A DNA stretch of 64,000 bases from positions 265,002 to 329,001 of the forward strand of contig ML976667.1 in NCBI GenBank assembly GCA_010015655.1, given 5' to 3'. Below the pieces are notes generated by a model. The model saw only the letters and a program-made list of their open reading frames with translations. It did no database searches and was not told where the DNA came from. Position numbers and translations under genes: made by a program. This DNA comes from Bimuria novae-zelandiae CBS 107.79. Lineage: Eukaryota > Ascomycota > Dothideomycetes > Pleosporales > Didymosphaeriaceae. Shown here piece after piece: positions 21,570 through 33,048 of this stretch (positions within the stretch are counted from its first letter, which is position 1; each line of letters opens with the position of its first letter).

Positions 21570-22307
21570 TCATATCTTCGCCCTCACCCTCTCCTTCGCA
21601 CTCCCGGGCACCGCATACACAGCCATCGGAAACGACCCATCACTTTCCTCCCAAAACCCCGCCCCAGAAACCGCTTTCCGCCGATACCGCCCGAGCGCCG
21701 CCTTCGTCACTCTCTCCACCTGCGCGCGCTCGGCGCTGCGTTTCGGCCACTTCTCCACCAGCGCATTGAAGTCATCCCCAACGAGGTACTGCACCGGCGA
21801 CTTCGCCTTCACCAGCAACTCCTCGTACGCCTCCAGCGTCAAGAACGGCGAATACACCACCGTCCCTGCGTCCAACAATTGCGCTGCTTCACCGAGTGAG
21901 GACCCTGAGGATGTGCGCGCGATGCGTACGCCGAGGCTTTGGAGCAGTGCTTCGTCGGCGTGGGTGAAGGTTGGGTCTTGCGCGTATGCTTCTATCGGCC
22001 CCTTGGTAAGGGTCTGAAGGGTGTCGCGTATGGAGAGTAATACGGCGAGTTGTTTTAGCCGTCGCGTTTGCCCTTTTTCGGGACTGGAGAGGGAGCCGAG
22101 ACCCAGGGAGAGGAGGCGCGTTATTGGTGTGGGGGAGGAGGCGGTGAGGTGGGTGAGGTGTTTGGATAGGGTTTGCGAGAATTGGGAGATGGTGTATGTG
22201 GTTCGTGCTTCTGAGAGCAGAGAAAGAATATGGTATTGATCTCGAGATTTGGACTTTGATTTGGGTTGGCGGCGCGGCGCGGAGGGGTGTGTGACGGCGA
22301 GAGACAT
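21570..22307 (-). CDS. SRR1-like domain protein
   Basis: An intronless gene of 245 residues. The central part reads RLLSLGLGSLSS, RRLKQLAVLLSIRD, AYAQDPTFTHADEALLQSLG, and later a TVVYSPFLTLEAYEELL segment. This is the order of conserved blocks in the SRR1-like domain found in fungi and plants. The N-terminus is a basic Lys/Ser-rich tail, possibly nuclear-targeting. SRR1 proteins are linked to light/circadian signalling in plants and haem-related regulation elsewhere; the role in fungi is unclear. It converges on the gene ending at 21447. Confidence 0.75.
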   Translation of the reverse strand: MSLAVTHPSAPRRQPKSKSKSRDQYHILSLLSEARTTYTISQFSQTLSKHLTHLTASSPTPITRLLSLGLGSLSSPEKGQTRRLKQLAVLLSIRDTLQTLTKGPIEAYAQDPTFTHADEALLQSLGVRIARTSSGSSLGEAAQLLDAGTVVYSPFLTLEAYEELLVKAKSPVQYLVGDDFNALVEKWPKRSAERAQVERVTKAALGRYRRKAVSGAGFWEESDGSFPMAVYAVPGSAKERVRAKI

Positions 22308-23577
22308 TTTGCTCTTTTTTTGGTTCCTCTCGTTCGGATGGTATCCCTCTTTTCAATCGTTTCGTCAAGATTTTCTGACACCGAAAGCCACTGTCTTCGC
22401 TCTTTGCGCTCACTTGCAATTGTTACACACGATGCGGACTCCGATGCCCTCGTCCCCCATCGCCACCCTACCCGCCTTATACATCCTCACATCTGCCTTC
22501 TTTATGACTCCCAACACATCACGGACGTGTTTTCTCAGCACGTCTTACAAACGTACATTACTGTTGTGCACAATGTTTACTTGCAGTAAGGCTTAGCGGC
22601 TCGAATGGGCTTAGTGAGCTGCGCACGGACGGTTACGACCATGCGCTTGGAAATCGCTGCTGAGAAATCATACGTCATTTCCCCAAACGCCGAGCGCGAA
22701 AGGGAGGTTTTCGTAGGAAAAAGGGCGGATTGTGAGATTCGGGGAAAGGGAAGATGGGTAAGTCATTTTCGGCGACATTGGGTGCGAAGATGGAAGGAGA
22801 TTATTAGGCCGGCTCGGAGATGGTGCGGACACGATGCGGAGAAGCTTTCAACTTAGACCCTGGATGCACAAGACGAGTTCGCTTGAGGATCGATCTAAGC
22901 GGGTGAGTCGATATGAGGGCAATGAGAAAAGCTACTCACAAGAGGAGGGATCATTGCACAGACGTCGGACGCCCACCGATCCGTGGACCCCGATCAATCA
23001 TGTGCTCAAGTTAACTCGGGGCCCTAGGCGCCGGGGCCTTTCTTCTAATTGCGGTGGGCTGTCACTTTCCTTTTCTTCAACCATCGCTCCCCATCTTGTC
23101 CTCCTCAGCACCCGCATGTGTTTGACGTTATCTTCCAGAACGAGTGCCCTTGTACGACACGCTCCTGTTAACATGCAGCTAGAACAAAGTTGCCATGATA
23201 ACCGTGGAAACTAAGCAGGCGCTAATTGACCCCTCTGCGTTGTATAACTTCCATTGGTGGTCGGTAGCTGACGCATCTTCTGTAAATGCAGCTCGTATCG
23301 GAAAGACCCAATGAAGCCGCAGGGGCCTCGTCAGTGGTGCTTGTCCACACATACAAAAATCCTTCGGCTCGTTCTGGGGGAAGCTCGGGTCCAGAGTATG
23401 CACCGAAACGATGCACACCTACGTAACTTGAGCGGAGGTTCATAAACCGAGGCCAGAGTAACCAGACTGCTTGCATTTTTTCAGAGGCATCGACTGCCAC
23501 TGACTCGCCTACAACCAGTGTAACAAAGATCTAAGTCGTGCTAGAGACTCACATCACCAACGGCGTCAACGGTGTCA
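22308..23577. other. Intergenic, no gene seen
   Basis: About 1.3 kb. Frames such as 22834-23214 lack any family feature. Contains upstream regions of the SRR1-like and sulfite-oxidase-like genes. Confidence 0.5.
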
Positions 23578-25369
23578 ATGACCACCATGAACCGTCCCGA
23601 TGAGTGGAGGATTGAACAGGGCATGGCTGGAGCGGAGTTGCCTGCCCTCGATATGACCGGCCCGGAAACCATAGCTCTCGATCCACAAAAGTTTGGAGAG
23701 TTGAGCAAGGACGAAGCTGCCATCGAAGCTGTAGGCGATCGCAATACCTTGTTTGCCCGTGAACGAAAAGGATGGGTTGGGTAAGCGTTCAAAAATAGTC
23801 TCACTGAGGACTGGTACTAATGGCTCAATCAAGGTTCGTAGAATGGGAGAATTATCCCGAGAAGAAAGAAGCTGCACACAAGCTATTGATCGCGGAAACC
23901 TGGCCACCCAACCCAGAATACCAGCTCGGTCCGATTCCTGCCAGCAATCCAGTTCTTCCAGGCACACGTTGGAAAATGTGGCACAAGGCTGTCGGTGGGG
24001 AGCTTACTCAGATTCCCAAGGACTCGTGGGATATTGTTCTTGAAGAGAAGCATCCTGACATGTTACATTTGTTACAATTCCCATACAACGGGGAACCACC
24101 CAAACGCTTGGTCACGGACAAGACGATCACGCCTAACCCTTTGCACTTCGTACGGAACCATGGCGGCATACCCATCATTAACAAAGACGATTACAGCTTC
24201 ACCATGGACGGCCTCGTGAAGAATCCTCGCACATTCACCCTGGACGACCTTATGGACGAAGCCCAGTTCCCCCGCATCAAAAAGTACGCTACCATGCAGT
24301 GTTCAGGTACCAGGCGCATCGAGCAGATCCTCCTGTACCCTGGCCAGGGTGATGAAGTGCCTCAGGCTCCATGGGCCGAAGGCGCAATCGGCACGGCACA
24401 CTATGTCGGCATTAGTCTGAAGAAGGTTATTAAGGCTTGTGGAGGTCTTATCGACGATGCGAAGCATCTCGAATTCTACGGCGCAGATACCTACTTCAAG
24501 GACGACAAAGCGATGAACTACCTGGTGAGTGTGCCTTGGTCGAAGGTCAAAGCCAATGAGGTGCTACTGTGTTGGGAAATGAATGGAGAACCGCTTCCCA
24601 AGATCCACGGTTATCCCCTCCGCGTTGTCGTTCTCGGTAAGTCGAACCACCCAGCATGGCACACTATCTGAGCTCATCTATGTTTCTAGGATACATTGGT
24701 GCTAGGAGCGTCAAGTGGCTTTATCGGGTCAAAGCTATTAAAAATCCGTCTCGCGCTCCTGTTCAAAGCCAGGAGTACCTCTACTTCCCGCAACAAGTCG
24801 GCAAGCACAACTTCAAGCTAACGGACGGAATTCAAATCCAAGAGATGCCAGTCAGCTCAGCGATTATGTCTCCGTGGACGAAACAAGTCGTCATCCACAA
24901 CGGAACGATCCGCTGCAAAGGATGGGCTTATTCCGGTGGCGGCAGATGGCCCGAACGTGTCGAACTTTCCTCAGACGGTGGCTTCAACTGGTACACCGTG
25001 CCGCTCGAAAACTTGTCCGAGAAGCGAAAATGGTGCTGGCGTACGTGGGAGTACGACCTACCATGCGACGTCGAAGCTTGGGTAGAAATCGTGGTGCGCT
25101 GTTGGGACAACGCGCTCAACACCCAGCCTCCAGATGTGCGGACTTCCTGGAACTGGGGCCTTCACGTCACAAGCTCGTGCCATCGCATCTCGGTGTACAG
25201 TGTCAACAAATCGCGAGCAGCGACAAAGGCCCGTTTGGATGAGTTTGAGAAGAGAGGTATTCCATTTGCTCCAATCACTGTGCCGCTTGCGTTCCCTTCG
25301 CAGAAATGGGAGGACTATGACAAATTTTGGGCTACGCATGAGCCGCGCGATGCGAAGGATGAGTTGTAA
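23578..25369 (+). CDS. Sulfite oxidase-type molybdopterin oxidoreductase
   Basis: Three exons (23578-23780, 23834-24636, 24690-25369; two 53-nt introns) give 561 residues. The Mo-cofactor domain holds NPLHFVRNHGGIP, VKNPRTFTLDDLM, and ATMQCSGTRR with the molybdenum-ligating Cys. The second half is the dimerisation domain, with IRCKGWAYSGGGRWPERVELSSDGG and RTSWNWGLHVTSSCHRISVYSVNKS. No cytochrome b5 domain precedes it, so it resembles the haem-free plant-type layout or a fungal sulfite-oxidase-like enzyme. A GTG 6 bp before 23578 is in frame, but ATG 23578 is preferred. It probably oxidises sulfite or a related oxyanion; electron acceptor unknown. Confidence 0.88.
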
Positions 25370-25850
25370 CATAGCACTCTCTGAGCTGCGGCTGCATATT
25401 GATAATGACAAGACCGAACTAGATTCAGATGTAATCGCGATTTGCGTACACACGGCTGTTACGAGACTATGTACAGACAAGACCAGTGATATCAAGAGCA
25501 CGTCATACAAGACCAATGTGCTGTTTGAAAGGTCACGAGAGACATGGATTTGAGATCTTTGGTACGACTTCATTACTAAGACTCGTAGTGACATAGTGAA
25601 CGTGTACGTTTTCAGTCTAAATCGGATTGAATTTGAGAGAGAGCAAAAGAGAGCACGAGATTCTTGAGGATAGCCGTCCAGTCCTTTCCCCCTGTGCCGG
25701 ACTACCCGATCATATTTCCTTCCTCACACAAGAAGACGCCCGCCGCGACTACCTAGTTGTTAGGTATCGAACAAGGCCGTAGTCCGGGTTGCTTATGGTT
25801 AACACTTCGTGACCGGCGAAACATGCCCAGGTAGCATCTCCCACATATCG
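25370..25850. other. Intergenic, convergent 3' ends
   Basis: Between convergent genes; nothing recognisable. Confidence 0.4.
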
Positions 25851-27267
25851 TCAACGTGTCTCAGAGACACGTAGAACCTCCAGGGAGGAGGATGTTTTGA
25901 CTTCTGAATCGACAGTAGTCCCAAAAGTCTTCATCGAATCAAGCTCGGAGAGACCGCCTGGAAAGTGCTTTCGGCGGGGCTTCATTGAGACTGGGTGCTC
26001 TCCGGGGGCTGTCTGATACGTGCTACCCAACAATGTCGGGAAACGTTTATCGATGACAATTCGAGCAAGCTTCGATACTGGGGCGATGCAGGTGATAATG
26101 AGACCGACGGTGAGTTCAACCATACTGTGACTGTGTTAGCGCAAAGAGAAACCAACGTGAGCTTCCATCTTACTGAGATGCCATGTTTGGTATGCTGGCT
26201 ACTGTTAAGTCCGTCGTCCCGTAAGATCGAATGCGAAAGCTTAAGGATAGAATGCTTGCCAGGCAGGCCCTAGACATGTCAGTAGACCCGAGAGGTATTT
26301 GGGCTTTGGGAGCAGACTCACAGGGCTCCAGAAGAAAATATAACGTAAACGCCTGCTTTCTTCTTCTTTCGGATGTTGAGCTTCCTGACGGCTGGCAATG
26401 GAATAATTAGGATATAGATATCACTAACCAATCCAAATACGGCGGTACCCAAACTCATTTTTTGTATCAAAGAATCACTTCCCGCGCATTCACGGCTTGC
26501 CATGCCCGCCAGAAAGGATACGCGGTCGGTCCCTCCCCTCGGTCGACACGAAGCGACCTGGATGGCAAAGTTCGCAGCGTAGAAGATGAATGTGGTGACG
26601 ATGCCGACCCAGCACATAATTCGCAGCCATTTGATTGACTTGAATGCGCTGAGTATGAGGAACATAAGTGTCGCTTTGACCAGCCAAGTTGTCGCTGGGA
26701 GAAACATCTGGTGGAGGAAGGTGCACTTTCCGAATTAGCCTTGTGTGTGTAAGGAGAGGGAGAGGGTTGCTTACCACAAGAATGGGTTTCGTCAATACGC
26801 GGATCTTGATATCCCAGGAATGGTAGCCGTACGCGCCGTGATTGTCAACTGGTTCGGCTCAGCTAAAGTAGGTCTCTGAGGTCCAAGGCAAGCTCACGGT
26901 AGATGTATAAACTCAAAACGACTAACAGCATAGGCAAGGTTATCCAGAAGAAGTCTGTCGAGATTAGAAATGAAGTCGGGGGTTGCAAAATACCCACAAT
27001 CATCTATGCTTGGTTTGCGGATGATCCGTATCTTCGTGTACAATCGTGCTGCCCCGAAAAGCACCACCAGAACGATGCATATACTACATGCGATGGTTAT
27101 CGAATGGTAGCCCACAAGTTTTGGATGCTCGAAGTTGGGAGTAATGCCCTGTGAACAGTCAGTACGTTTTCACGAGCTGAACCTCGTAACCTCACCTCCG
27201 GGGGCTGGCCGAAGGGGAAGTCATCAGCCAGTGCCCACATCCATCGAGGTATATCACTGCCAGCCAT
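25851..27267 (-). CDS. Fungal rhodopsin-like (PTH11-related) integral membrane protein
   Basis: Seven exons can be joined: 27267-27196, 27148-26998, 26954-26898, 26848-26775, 26707-26322, 26269-26174 and 26130-25851, giving 371 residues. The assembled chain shows the expected family path: SIDDYFFWITL after TM1-2 (made only by splicing), NHGAYGYHSWDIKI, WLVKATLMFLILSAFKSIKWLR, a SCRPRG loop, LVSDIYILIIPLPAVRKLNI, an ACLASILSL helix and ELTVGLIITCIAPVSKL. The C-terminal tail is hydrophilic. Introns are 43-67 nt with good branch sites. The loop after TM4 is typical, the tail short. Proposed surface sensor, ligand unknown. It lies beside the polyketide cluster but has no evident role in it. Confidence 0.82.
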
Positions 27268-27843
27268 GGTAAGTGCGAGGGGTTTGTTAGCTGAGGTAAG
27301 GAAGGATTCGGTCGGGTTGATAAAATATTATTGTGAGATATTCAGCTGAAACGAAAAGCAGCGTGGTCCCATTCTGTCGGTACGTACTGCTTCTATTGCC
27401 TGAAACATCTGCCGATAACGTATATTGCCGATTTCTGCGCCTAAGCGGCGCTGTGCGGGTCCACCTGAGTTAGGGACCAGAAGTTCAGGATCATGCGCCA
27501 TCAACATGGATGTTCATGCGATCCCAAATATTCCGCTGATGGAGACCGAGCATATAGTAATAGCCACACCCGTAGCTGCATGTGCAAGGCTCAGTGCATG
27601 CAGGTTTGGGGGCTGACTATGCCTGCACGGGTGGACCTCAGCAAGAAGCAAAACCAATCCGCGATGGGTGGTAGTGCAAAGCTTTCATTGGACGCGTATC
27701 AGAATCAAGACAGGCCGAAGATTTGAGTTTCAGCCCTCTCAATCCGGAAGGCTAATATGGAAGCTCGCGGTGTTCTCTTGGCCCAGCTCTACATTAACTG
27801 TCCTGTCGCAATAGATTTCACGCATGTTCAGTATCGAAGCAGC
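27268..27843. other. Intergenic, divergent region
   Basis: Separates the rhodopsin-like gene from the P450 remnant. No supported gene. Confidence 0.4.
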
Positions 27844-28355
27844 ATGGCTACGACACGAAGTCTTTTCCACTGCATTGGTACGGCTGTGAGCTTGAGCACC
27901 ATCCCTCTCATTGCCACGGTCGCTGTTGGAGCAAAAGTCTTTTATCTTGTACCCCTATTGATTCGATGGAACTTCCCTCTTTCCGAAATTCCTGGTCCAC
28001 GGCTTGTGTCACTGCCTTTACTGGACCTGTTCGGATCGGAGGACTCCAAATTGACCAGAGAATATTTTGATGTCATCCAACAAGAATATGGTGAGTGTGA
28101 GAAACGCTGCATGATTATATTACGTGCTAACTGTTCCAAGGACCAGTCGCCCGTGTCGGTCTTCATCACATCGTTATTAGCGACGCCAATATCATCGAAC
28201 AGGTCTTTTCAGAGGCAGTGGAGAATCGGGACAGAGATGATGGCATTGTAACGGTCATTGCGCAGTCGGACACTTACGTTCGAGGGTACAGAATCCCAAA
28301 AGGCACCATCATGACTCTGGTTCATGAAACCATGGCGGGCAAAGGTCAATCTTGA
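27844..28355 (+). pseudogene. Internally deleted cytochrome P450 remnant
   Basis: Two exons (27844-28090, 28141-28355; 50-nt intron) still splice in frame. The N-terminal anchor and LSEIPGPRL, REYFDVIQQEYG, then GPVARVGLHHIVISDANIIEQVF are those of a P450 front end. The chain then jumps within a few residues to TYVRGYRIPKGTIMTL, the strand after the ExxR helix in a complete enzyme. It ends at TGA 28353-28355. The I helix, ExxR motif and haem-binding loop are missing, so about two thirds of the protein has been lost by an internal deletion plus 3' loss. It cannot be a working P450. It flanks an intact P450 of the cluster. Confidence 0.75.
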
Positions 28356-28581
28356 GCGGAGGAACCGGTCAAGTAGGCAGATATACCTGAAACTATCACA
28401 TTCTTCCTTGAACGTCTGCTTCGTTACCATTGTTCCGTACCAATCAATACTAGTCGTTTCATTAGGTGAGAATACCAAGTTTCCGTCATGGAAACCACCC
28501 TTTACACGCGGACATTTGGTTGATAGTATACACTCATGATCATGCTTTGTATTGCGTATCCGGCGCTTCGCTCAAAACGCC

Positions 28582-30369
28582 TCAAACGAGAGTGACACGG
28601 CACGGGTAGCCTTCCGCGGGATGCGCCCCGGACCTCGATGTCTGGTATGCTCTCTCACCTCGTGCAGGCTTCGGTTCATCCTTCTTGAGGCCCATCTTTC
28701 TCGCTATTTTACTGTACGAGCTTTCGTCTGCGGCTTTGATGGTGTCCCACTCCTCGTAAGCAGGTGTTATATGGAAAATCTGCGCAGTCATCGCCAGAGC
28801 TATGCGCAGCTCATTGAGGACAAGAGTTTGTCCAATGCAGTTGCGCGGCCCGTGCTCGAATGGGCGATACGCGCCAGATGTTGTAGAGACATAGAGCTCA
28901 TGTTCCGGTCCAACGAGCCACCTCTCTGGAATGAACTCCAATGGCCTAGGCCATATACGAGGATTTACGTGTATAAAGCGATGCATGATAGTTGCATTAA
29001 GACCTTCAGTAGGAATCACAGTTCCTTTCCGGTCGACTAGCGAAACACCTGGGATGCCCTCCCGAAGTGAGGACGCAGGAGGATAGAGGCGTAAAGTTTC
29101 CTTGATGACTGCGTGTGTATATCGACATTCATTGATCAGAGCCGGCCTTTCTCTGAGTTGATCTGCAACATCGCTGTCGTTGCCGAAAACGGAATCAAGC
29201 TCTGCTCGAAGTTTGGCTAGTGCATCGGGATGTAACGCCAGCATATGGTATGTGTATACAATACCTGTCGCGGTCGTATCATTGCCCGCAAAGATGAATA
29301 ACCGGATCTGATTTGCGGCCACTTGGGCAAAGGCATCGTCTAGCTGCAGATCGTCAAGGTTCTCTAGATCCCCCTTCTGATTCTCCTTGATGTATTGCTC
29401 GAGGGCTAGTGCTACCACGGATTTCGCCCTCTTCGGCTGGTCCCGATTAGACGCTGTCTTCTCCAACTTCATCTCTTTGAATCGCTCCTGAAGCTCTCGA
29501 CTGATGAATTGTTCAAGGATGCATCCATAATACCATTGAACAACTGGCCTGAGAGGGTTAAGGAGAATTCGAGGGTCCCAGAAGGAATGCCACTTGAGAA
29601 TCGTGTTCAGTGCTCGTGAGACTTCGTGCTCCGAATGCTGATTGTGCAGGTCAGTATCACTAAACGGTGATTAGCCTGACCTCCATGGAGCACACAATGT
29701 AGACGTACAGAGTTGTCTTCGTTATGATATCCATTGTGAGACGTGTCGTCATGTCATCCAACTTGAAGACATCCTTGTCAACATGGCCACGGAGTTGCTC
29801 ACGGAAAACTTGCACCGAATCAACGATCGTTGGGACTAGCTCAAGCATATGCGATGCACTGAAGCCTGGGTTGAAAAGAGACCTCCATCTCTTCCATTGC
29901 TGTTCATTCATCGTGATCAAGCTCGGGCCTCCAATGATTGGGCGGAAGGAATCCTGCTGGTCTCGTGGCTTTGGCAGATCATGTTTGATCGATGCTTGAA
30001 TCGCAAGATCGGGACCGGAAATCATGAGTACGGGCTGAAAAACGGGCCAGTAATCCATCAAGAACACCTCAGTATCCGAATGGTCTTTAACCATGTCCTC
30101 CATGGCCATGTAGACATTGGCGTCTGACGGTAGACGTTGTAGCTTCTGGTCGAGCACGCGAAGGTGGCCGAACCACCAGCTCCAGCCGGCAGGCATTGCC
30201 TGGAATGCGTCAGTGTGAAGATTCTTCGACAAACAAGCCAAGACCATACCACTCCTTGCCGACGCAGCTGATAGATCTTAGAGCGTCTTCGATAGCCAAT
30301 GCACAACACGTATGCTACTGCGGATAGAAGCGGGACCCCAAGGGTGACTAAGACTTTAATCATGGCCAT
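28582..30369 (-). CDS. Cytochrome P450 monooxygenase
   Basis: Three exons (30369-30250, 30199-29709, 29659-28582; introns 50 and 49 nt) give 562 residues. An N-terminal anchor precedes LRRQG and MPAGWSWW. The I helix has AGNDTT (about 327-332), the K helix ETLR (390-393) and the haem loop FEHGPRNCIG with Cys near 477. Its C-terminal half recalls P450s of aflatoxin/sterigmatocystin-type pathways (StcS/CYP59-like), but by eye only. Starts divergently from the MFS gene with a shared promoter of about 950 bp. Likely hydroxylates or oxidatively rearranges the cluster's polyketide at the ER membrane. Confidence 0.9.
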
Positions 30370-31323
30370 GCTACGAGTATGGAGCGTGCAAAATGTTGGG
30401 GAGCAGTGTTTGTCACTCCAGGCACGAGTGAGGGCTTTCACACGGCGAGTGTCGAGAGGGAGAGGAGGCAACGAGGCTGCGAAACTGTGGCATACTTTGC
30501 GGCAACTTGTTTATGCACGCAGTAAGCGGCGCATCCCGGCTCGTTTGAAGGACCCGCAACCGTACCCAAGGGAATGGTTTGCCCAGGCAAACGACGAGTA
30601 TCAGGCAACTGGACAGGAATTTAGCCGCCGATCACTAAGTGTTCAGACAACTCAATACTATCCTGCATTGGGCTGACCACCCCCTCACGTATGATAACTG
30701 CGGCACGGTATAAATCGGTCCACAGGCCAAGCTAGGGTATCCATCTTTCTGCAAGACTGCCTGACGAGACTGTGTCTCAACCGGTGCATCCTGGAATGGG
30801 AGATAACCCGAGACCTGTGCTACCATACTGTGGGGGGGAGGCACAGTACCAAAACACCAAACGGTGAAGCTGGGGGCCCTGCTGTTTAATATCGTCTGCA
30901 TTGCTGAAATGTTCCGCGACGAAACTAGGGTCCTAGGTCAGTAATATTGGCCCCAATACGCGCAGCGAGGGGAAACGAGAGAAACATTAGGCGGGATTTG
31001 GAGCTTCGACCTAGGCCAAATACAGGCCGAAGAAGGTAGACAATCTAGCGCTGCTGATATACCTAGATGCTACGTGAAAGGCTAAGAGAGCCTGACTGTG
31101 GTCGAAGAGGGGTGCAATTACGAATTAGCCTAGCGCCGACAGTTGCAGAAGGCGTCACTGGGTGACCATAGCGCCAACACCAATAATTTCATCCAATCTC
31201 CCGCTGTCTGTCCGCTCCTCCAGACTGACGGTACGCTGCACTTTGCGCGATGCAGGCGATATACATGTCTTTTACCGAGCTGACCATGCTGCTACTTGCG
31301 CTTTCCTTCCGCAGCAGCCCTTC
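30370..31323. other. Divergent promoter region, P450 / MFS
   Basis: No gene seen. It is the upstream region of the P450 (minus) and MFS transporter (plus), so the two may be co-regulated. A GTG-initiated extension of the MFS frame back to 31162 is not supported. Confidence 0.5.
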
Positions 31324-33048
31324 ATGGCCGATCCCCAAGCCAATCCCTCTTTCATCACAACCCACTCACTCGCCGGAGTGATAGCTCAAGACACCATGCC
31401 ACAGGCCGAGGTGGTTGAAGCAGAGACGCCAGCCTCTGACGATTCCTCGGCGTTCAAGAAAGGCCTTCCTTTTTGGCTGGTGATAGCTTCGTTATGTTTG
31501 ATTGCCTTCACCTCATCCCTCGATGGTTCGATCATTGCTATTGCACTCCCGCAAATATCGACTGCATTGTCGGCCGGCGACCAATACGTTGCCGTCGCGA
31601 ATTGCTTTCTTCTCGCACAGACTGTCGTTCAACCTACATTTGCTCAATTCTGCGATATCTTTGGGCGCCGGTGGCCAATGATCATCACAGTGATGATCTT
31701 CGCCCTTGGAAGCGGCATCGCGGGAGGCGCGAAAAGCACTACAACTATGATCGCCGGCCGCACTGTACAAGGAATCGGGTCTGGAGGTATCATGCTCATG
31801 GTAGAGCTGATTGTGTGCGACCTTGTTCCCCTTAGGGAGCGAGGAACCTATCTTGGGATCGTCCTATCGACGGCCGCACTAGGCGCTATCGCAGGGCCGG
31901 TCGTCGGTGGTGCAATTGCACAAGCAAACTGGAGATGGTGCTTCTACATCAATCTTCCAATATGTGCGCTTGTGCTACCGATCCTCATCTTCTACCTTCG
32001 CATTCACCATCTTAAAGTCACCTGGTCGCAACTGCTTACACGCGTGGATTGGATTGGCAACCTCATTTTCATGGGATCAATAACCGCGATACTGATCGGC
32101 TTGTTTTACGGCGGTACAATCTACCCGTGGTCATCCTGGAGAATCATCACACCGCTCGTCATCGGCACAGTTGGATGGGCAGTTTTCCATATCTATGAGT
32201 CCAAATGCCACAATCCATGCGTACCTCCTCGGATCTTTCGGAATCGCACCACTTCCGCAGCGCTTTACATGATGTTCGTCACGTCCATGGCATTGCAGCT
32301 GGTATGCTTTTTCTGGCCCTTATACTTCCTAGCGGTGCGCGGTACTTCACTCATGCGCACTGGTATCAACTTCATGCCCTTCATGTTCATCCTTATCCCT
32401 GGTTCTGCTGTCGCTGGAATCCTATGTTCGAAAACTGGACACTATCGTTGGCTGCACCTGCTTGGATTCACGCTGACGACGCTGGGGCCTGGTCTCAATC
32501 TGTTGCTAAAACCTGATACGCACAAGGGTGTCTGGGCCATGCTTCAGATTACAGACGCCCTGGGAAGGGCCTGTATATTGTCTACCACCTTGCCCGCTGT
32601 CCTCGCTCCGCTACCTGAGAAGGATGTAGCTACCGCCACAGGAATGTACTCGTTCTTGCGTAGCTTCGGGTTCGTCTGGGGTATAACTGTTCCGAGTATT
32701 GTTTTTAATAACAGATTCGACCAATTGTCCTGGAAGATTCAGGACGATGTAATCAGAGGTGCACTCCAAGGAGGAAGAGCATATCAACTGTCAGCGGGCA
32801 CTTTCCTTCGATCACTGCCCTCTAGTACGCAAGCGCAAGTCTATGAAGTTTACTTGGATGCGCTCGATGCGGTCTGGCTTGTTGCTCTAGCGATTGGGGC
32901 ATCCGGGCTGGTTGCAGTGGGTATCGAGAAGCACGTGCCGCTCAGAACCTATCTTGAAACAGAGTATGGGCTTGACCAAGGTAATGATACCTTGGGTCCC
33001 GAGGGAGCAGCTGAAAAGGCTGCGTCGCGGACTGGAGATATCTCGTGA
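31324..33048 (+). CDS. MFS drug:H+ antiporter (DHA2, 14-TM type)
   Basis: An intronless gene of 574 residues from ATG 31324. The hydrophilic N-terminus is followed by LDGSIIAIALPQIS in TM1, QPTFAQFCDIFGRRWPM (loop 2-3 motif), GRTVQGIGSGGIMLMVELIVCDLVPLRERG (motif B/C region, paraphrased from the longer run) and GPVVGGAIAQ with NWRWCFYINLPI, all hallmarks of the fungal DHA2 family. About 14 membrane segments. Related transporters export mycotoxins and pigments, so a self-protection or export role for the cluster product is likely. Divergent from the P450 on its left. Confidence 0.92.
   Translation: MADPQANPSFITTHSLAGVIAQDTMPQAEVVEAETPASDDSSAFKKGLPFWLVIASLCLIAFTSSLDGSIIAIALPQISTALSAGDQYVAVANCFLLAQTVVQPTFAQFCDIFGRRWPMIITVMIFALGSGIAGGAKSTTTMIAGRTVQGIGSGGIMLMVELIVCDLVPLRERGTYLGIVLSTAALGAIAGPVVGGAIAQANWRWCFYINLPICALVLPILIFYLRIHHLKVTWSQLLTRVDWIGNLIFMGSITAILIGLFYGGTIYPWSSWRIITPLVIGTVGWAVFHIYESKCHNPCVPPRIFRNRTTSAALYMMFVTSMALQLVCFFWPLYFLAVRGTSLMRTGINFMPFMFILIPGSAVAGILCSKTGHYRWLHLLGFTLTTLGPGLNLLLKPDTHKGVWAMLQITDALGRACILSTTLPAVLAPLPEKDVATATGMYSFLRSFGFVWGITVPSIVFNNRFDQLSWKIQDDVIRGALQGGRAYQLSAGTFLRSLPSSTQAQVYEVYLDALDAVWLVALAIGASGLVAVGIEKHVPLRTYLETEYGLDQGNDTLGPEGAAEKAASRTGDIS

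Noticed and set aside
31162..31323. GTG-initiated 54-residue extension of the MFS transporter
   Set aside because: Fungal nuclear genes rarely start at GTG; ATG 31324 gives a normal hydrophilic N-terminus.
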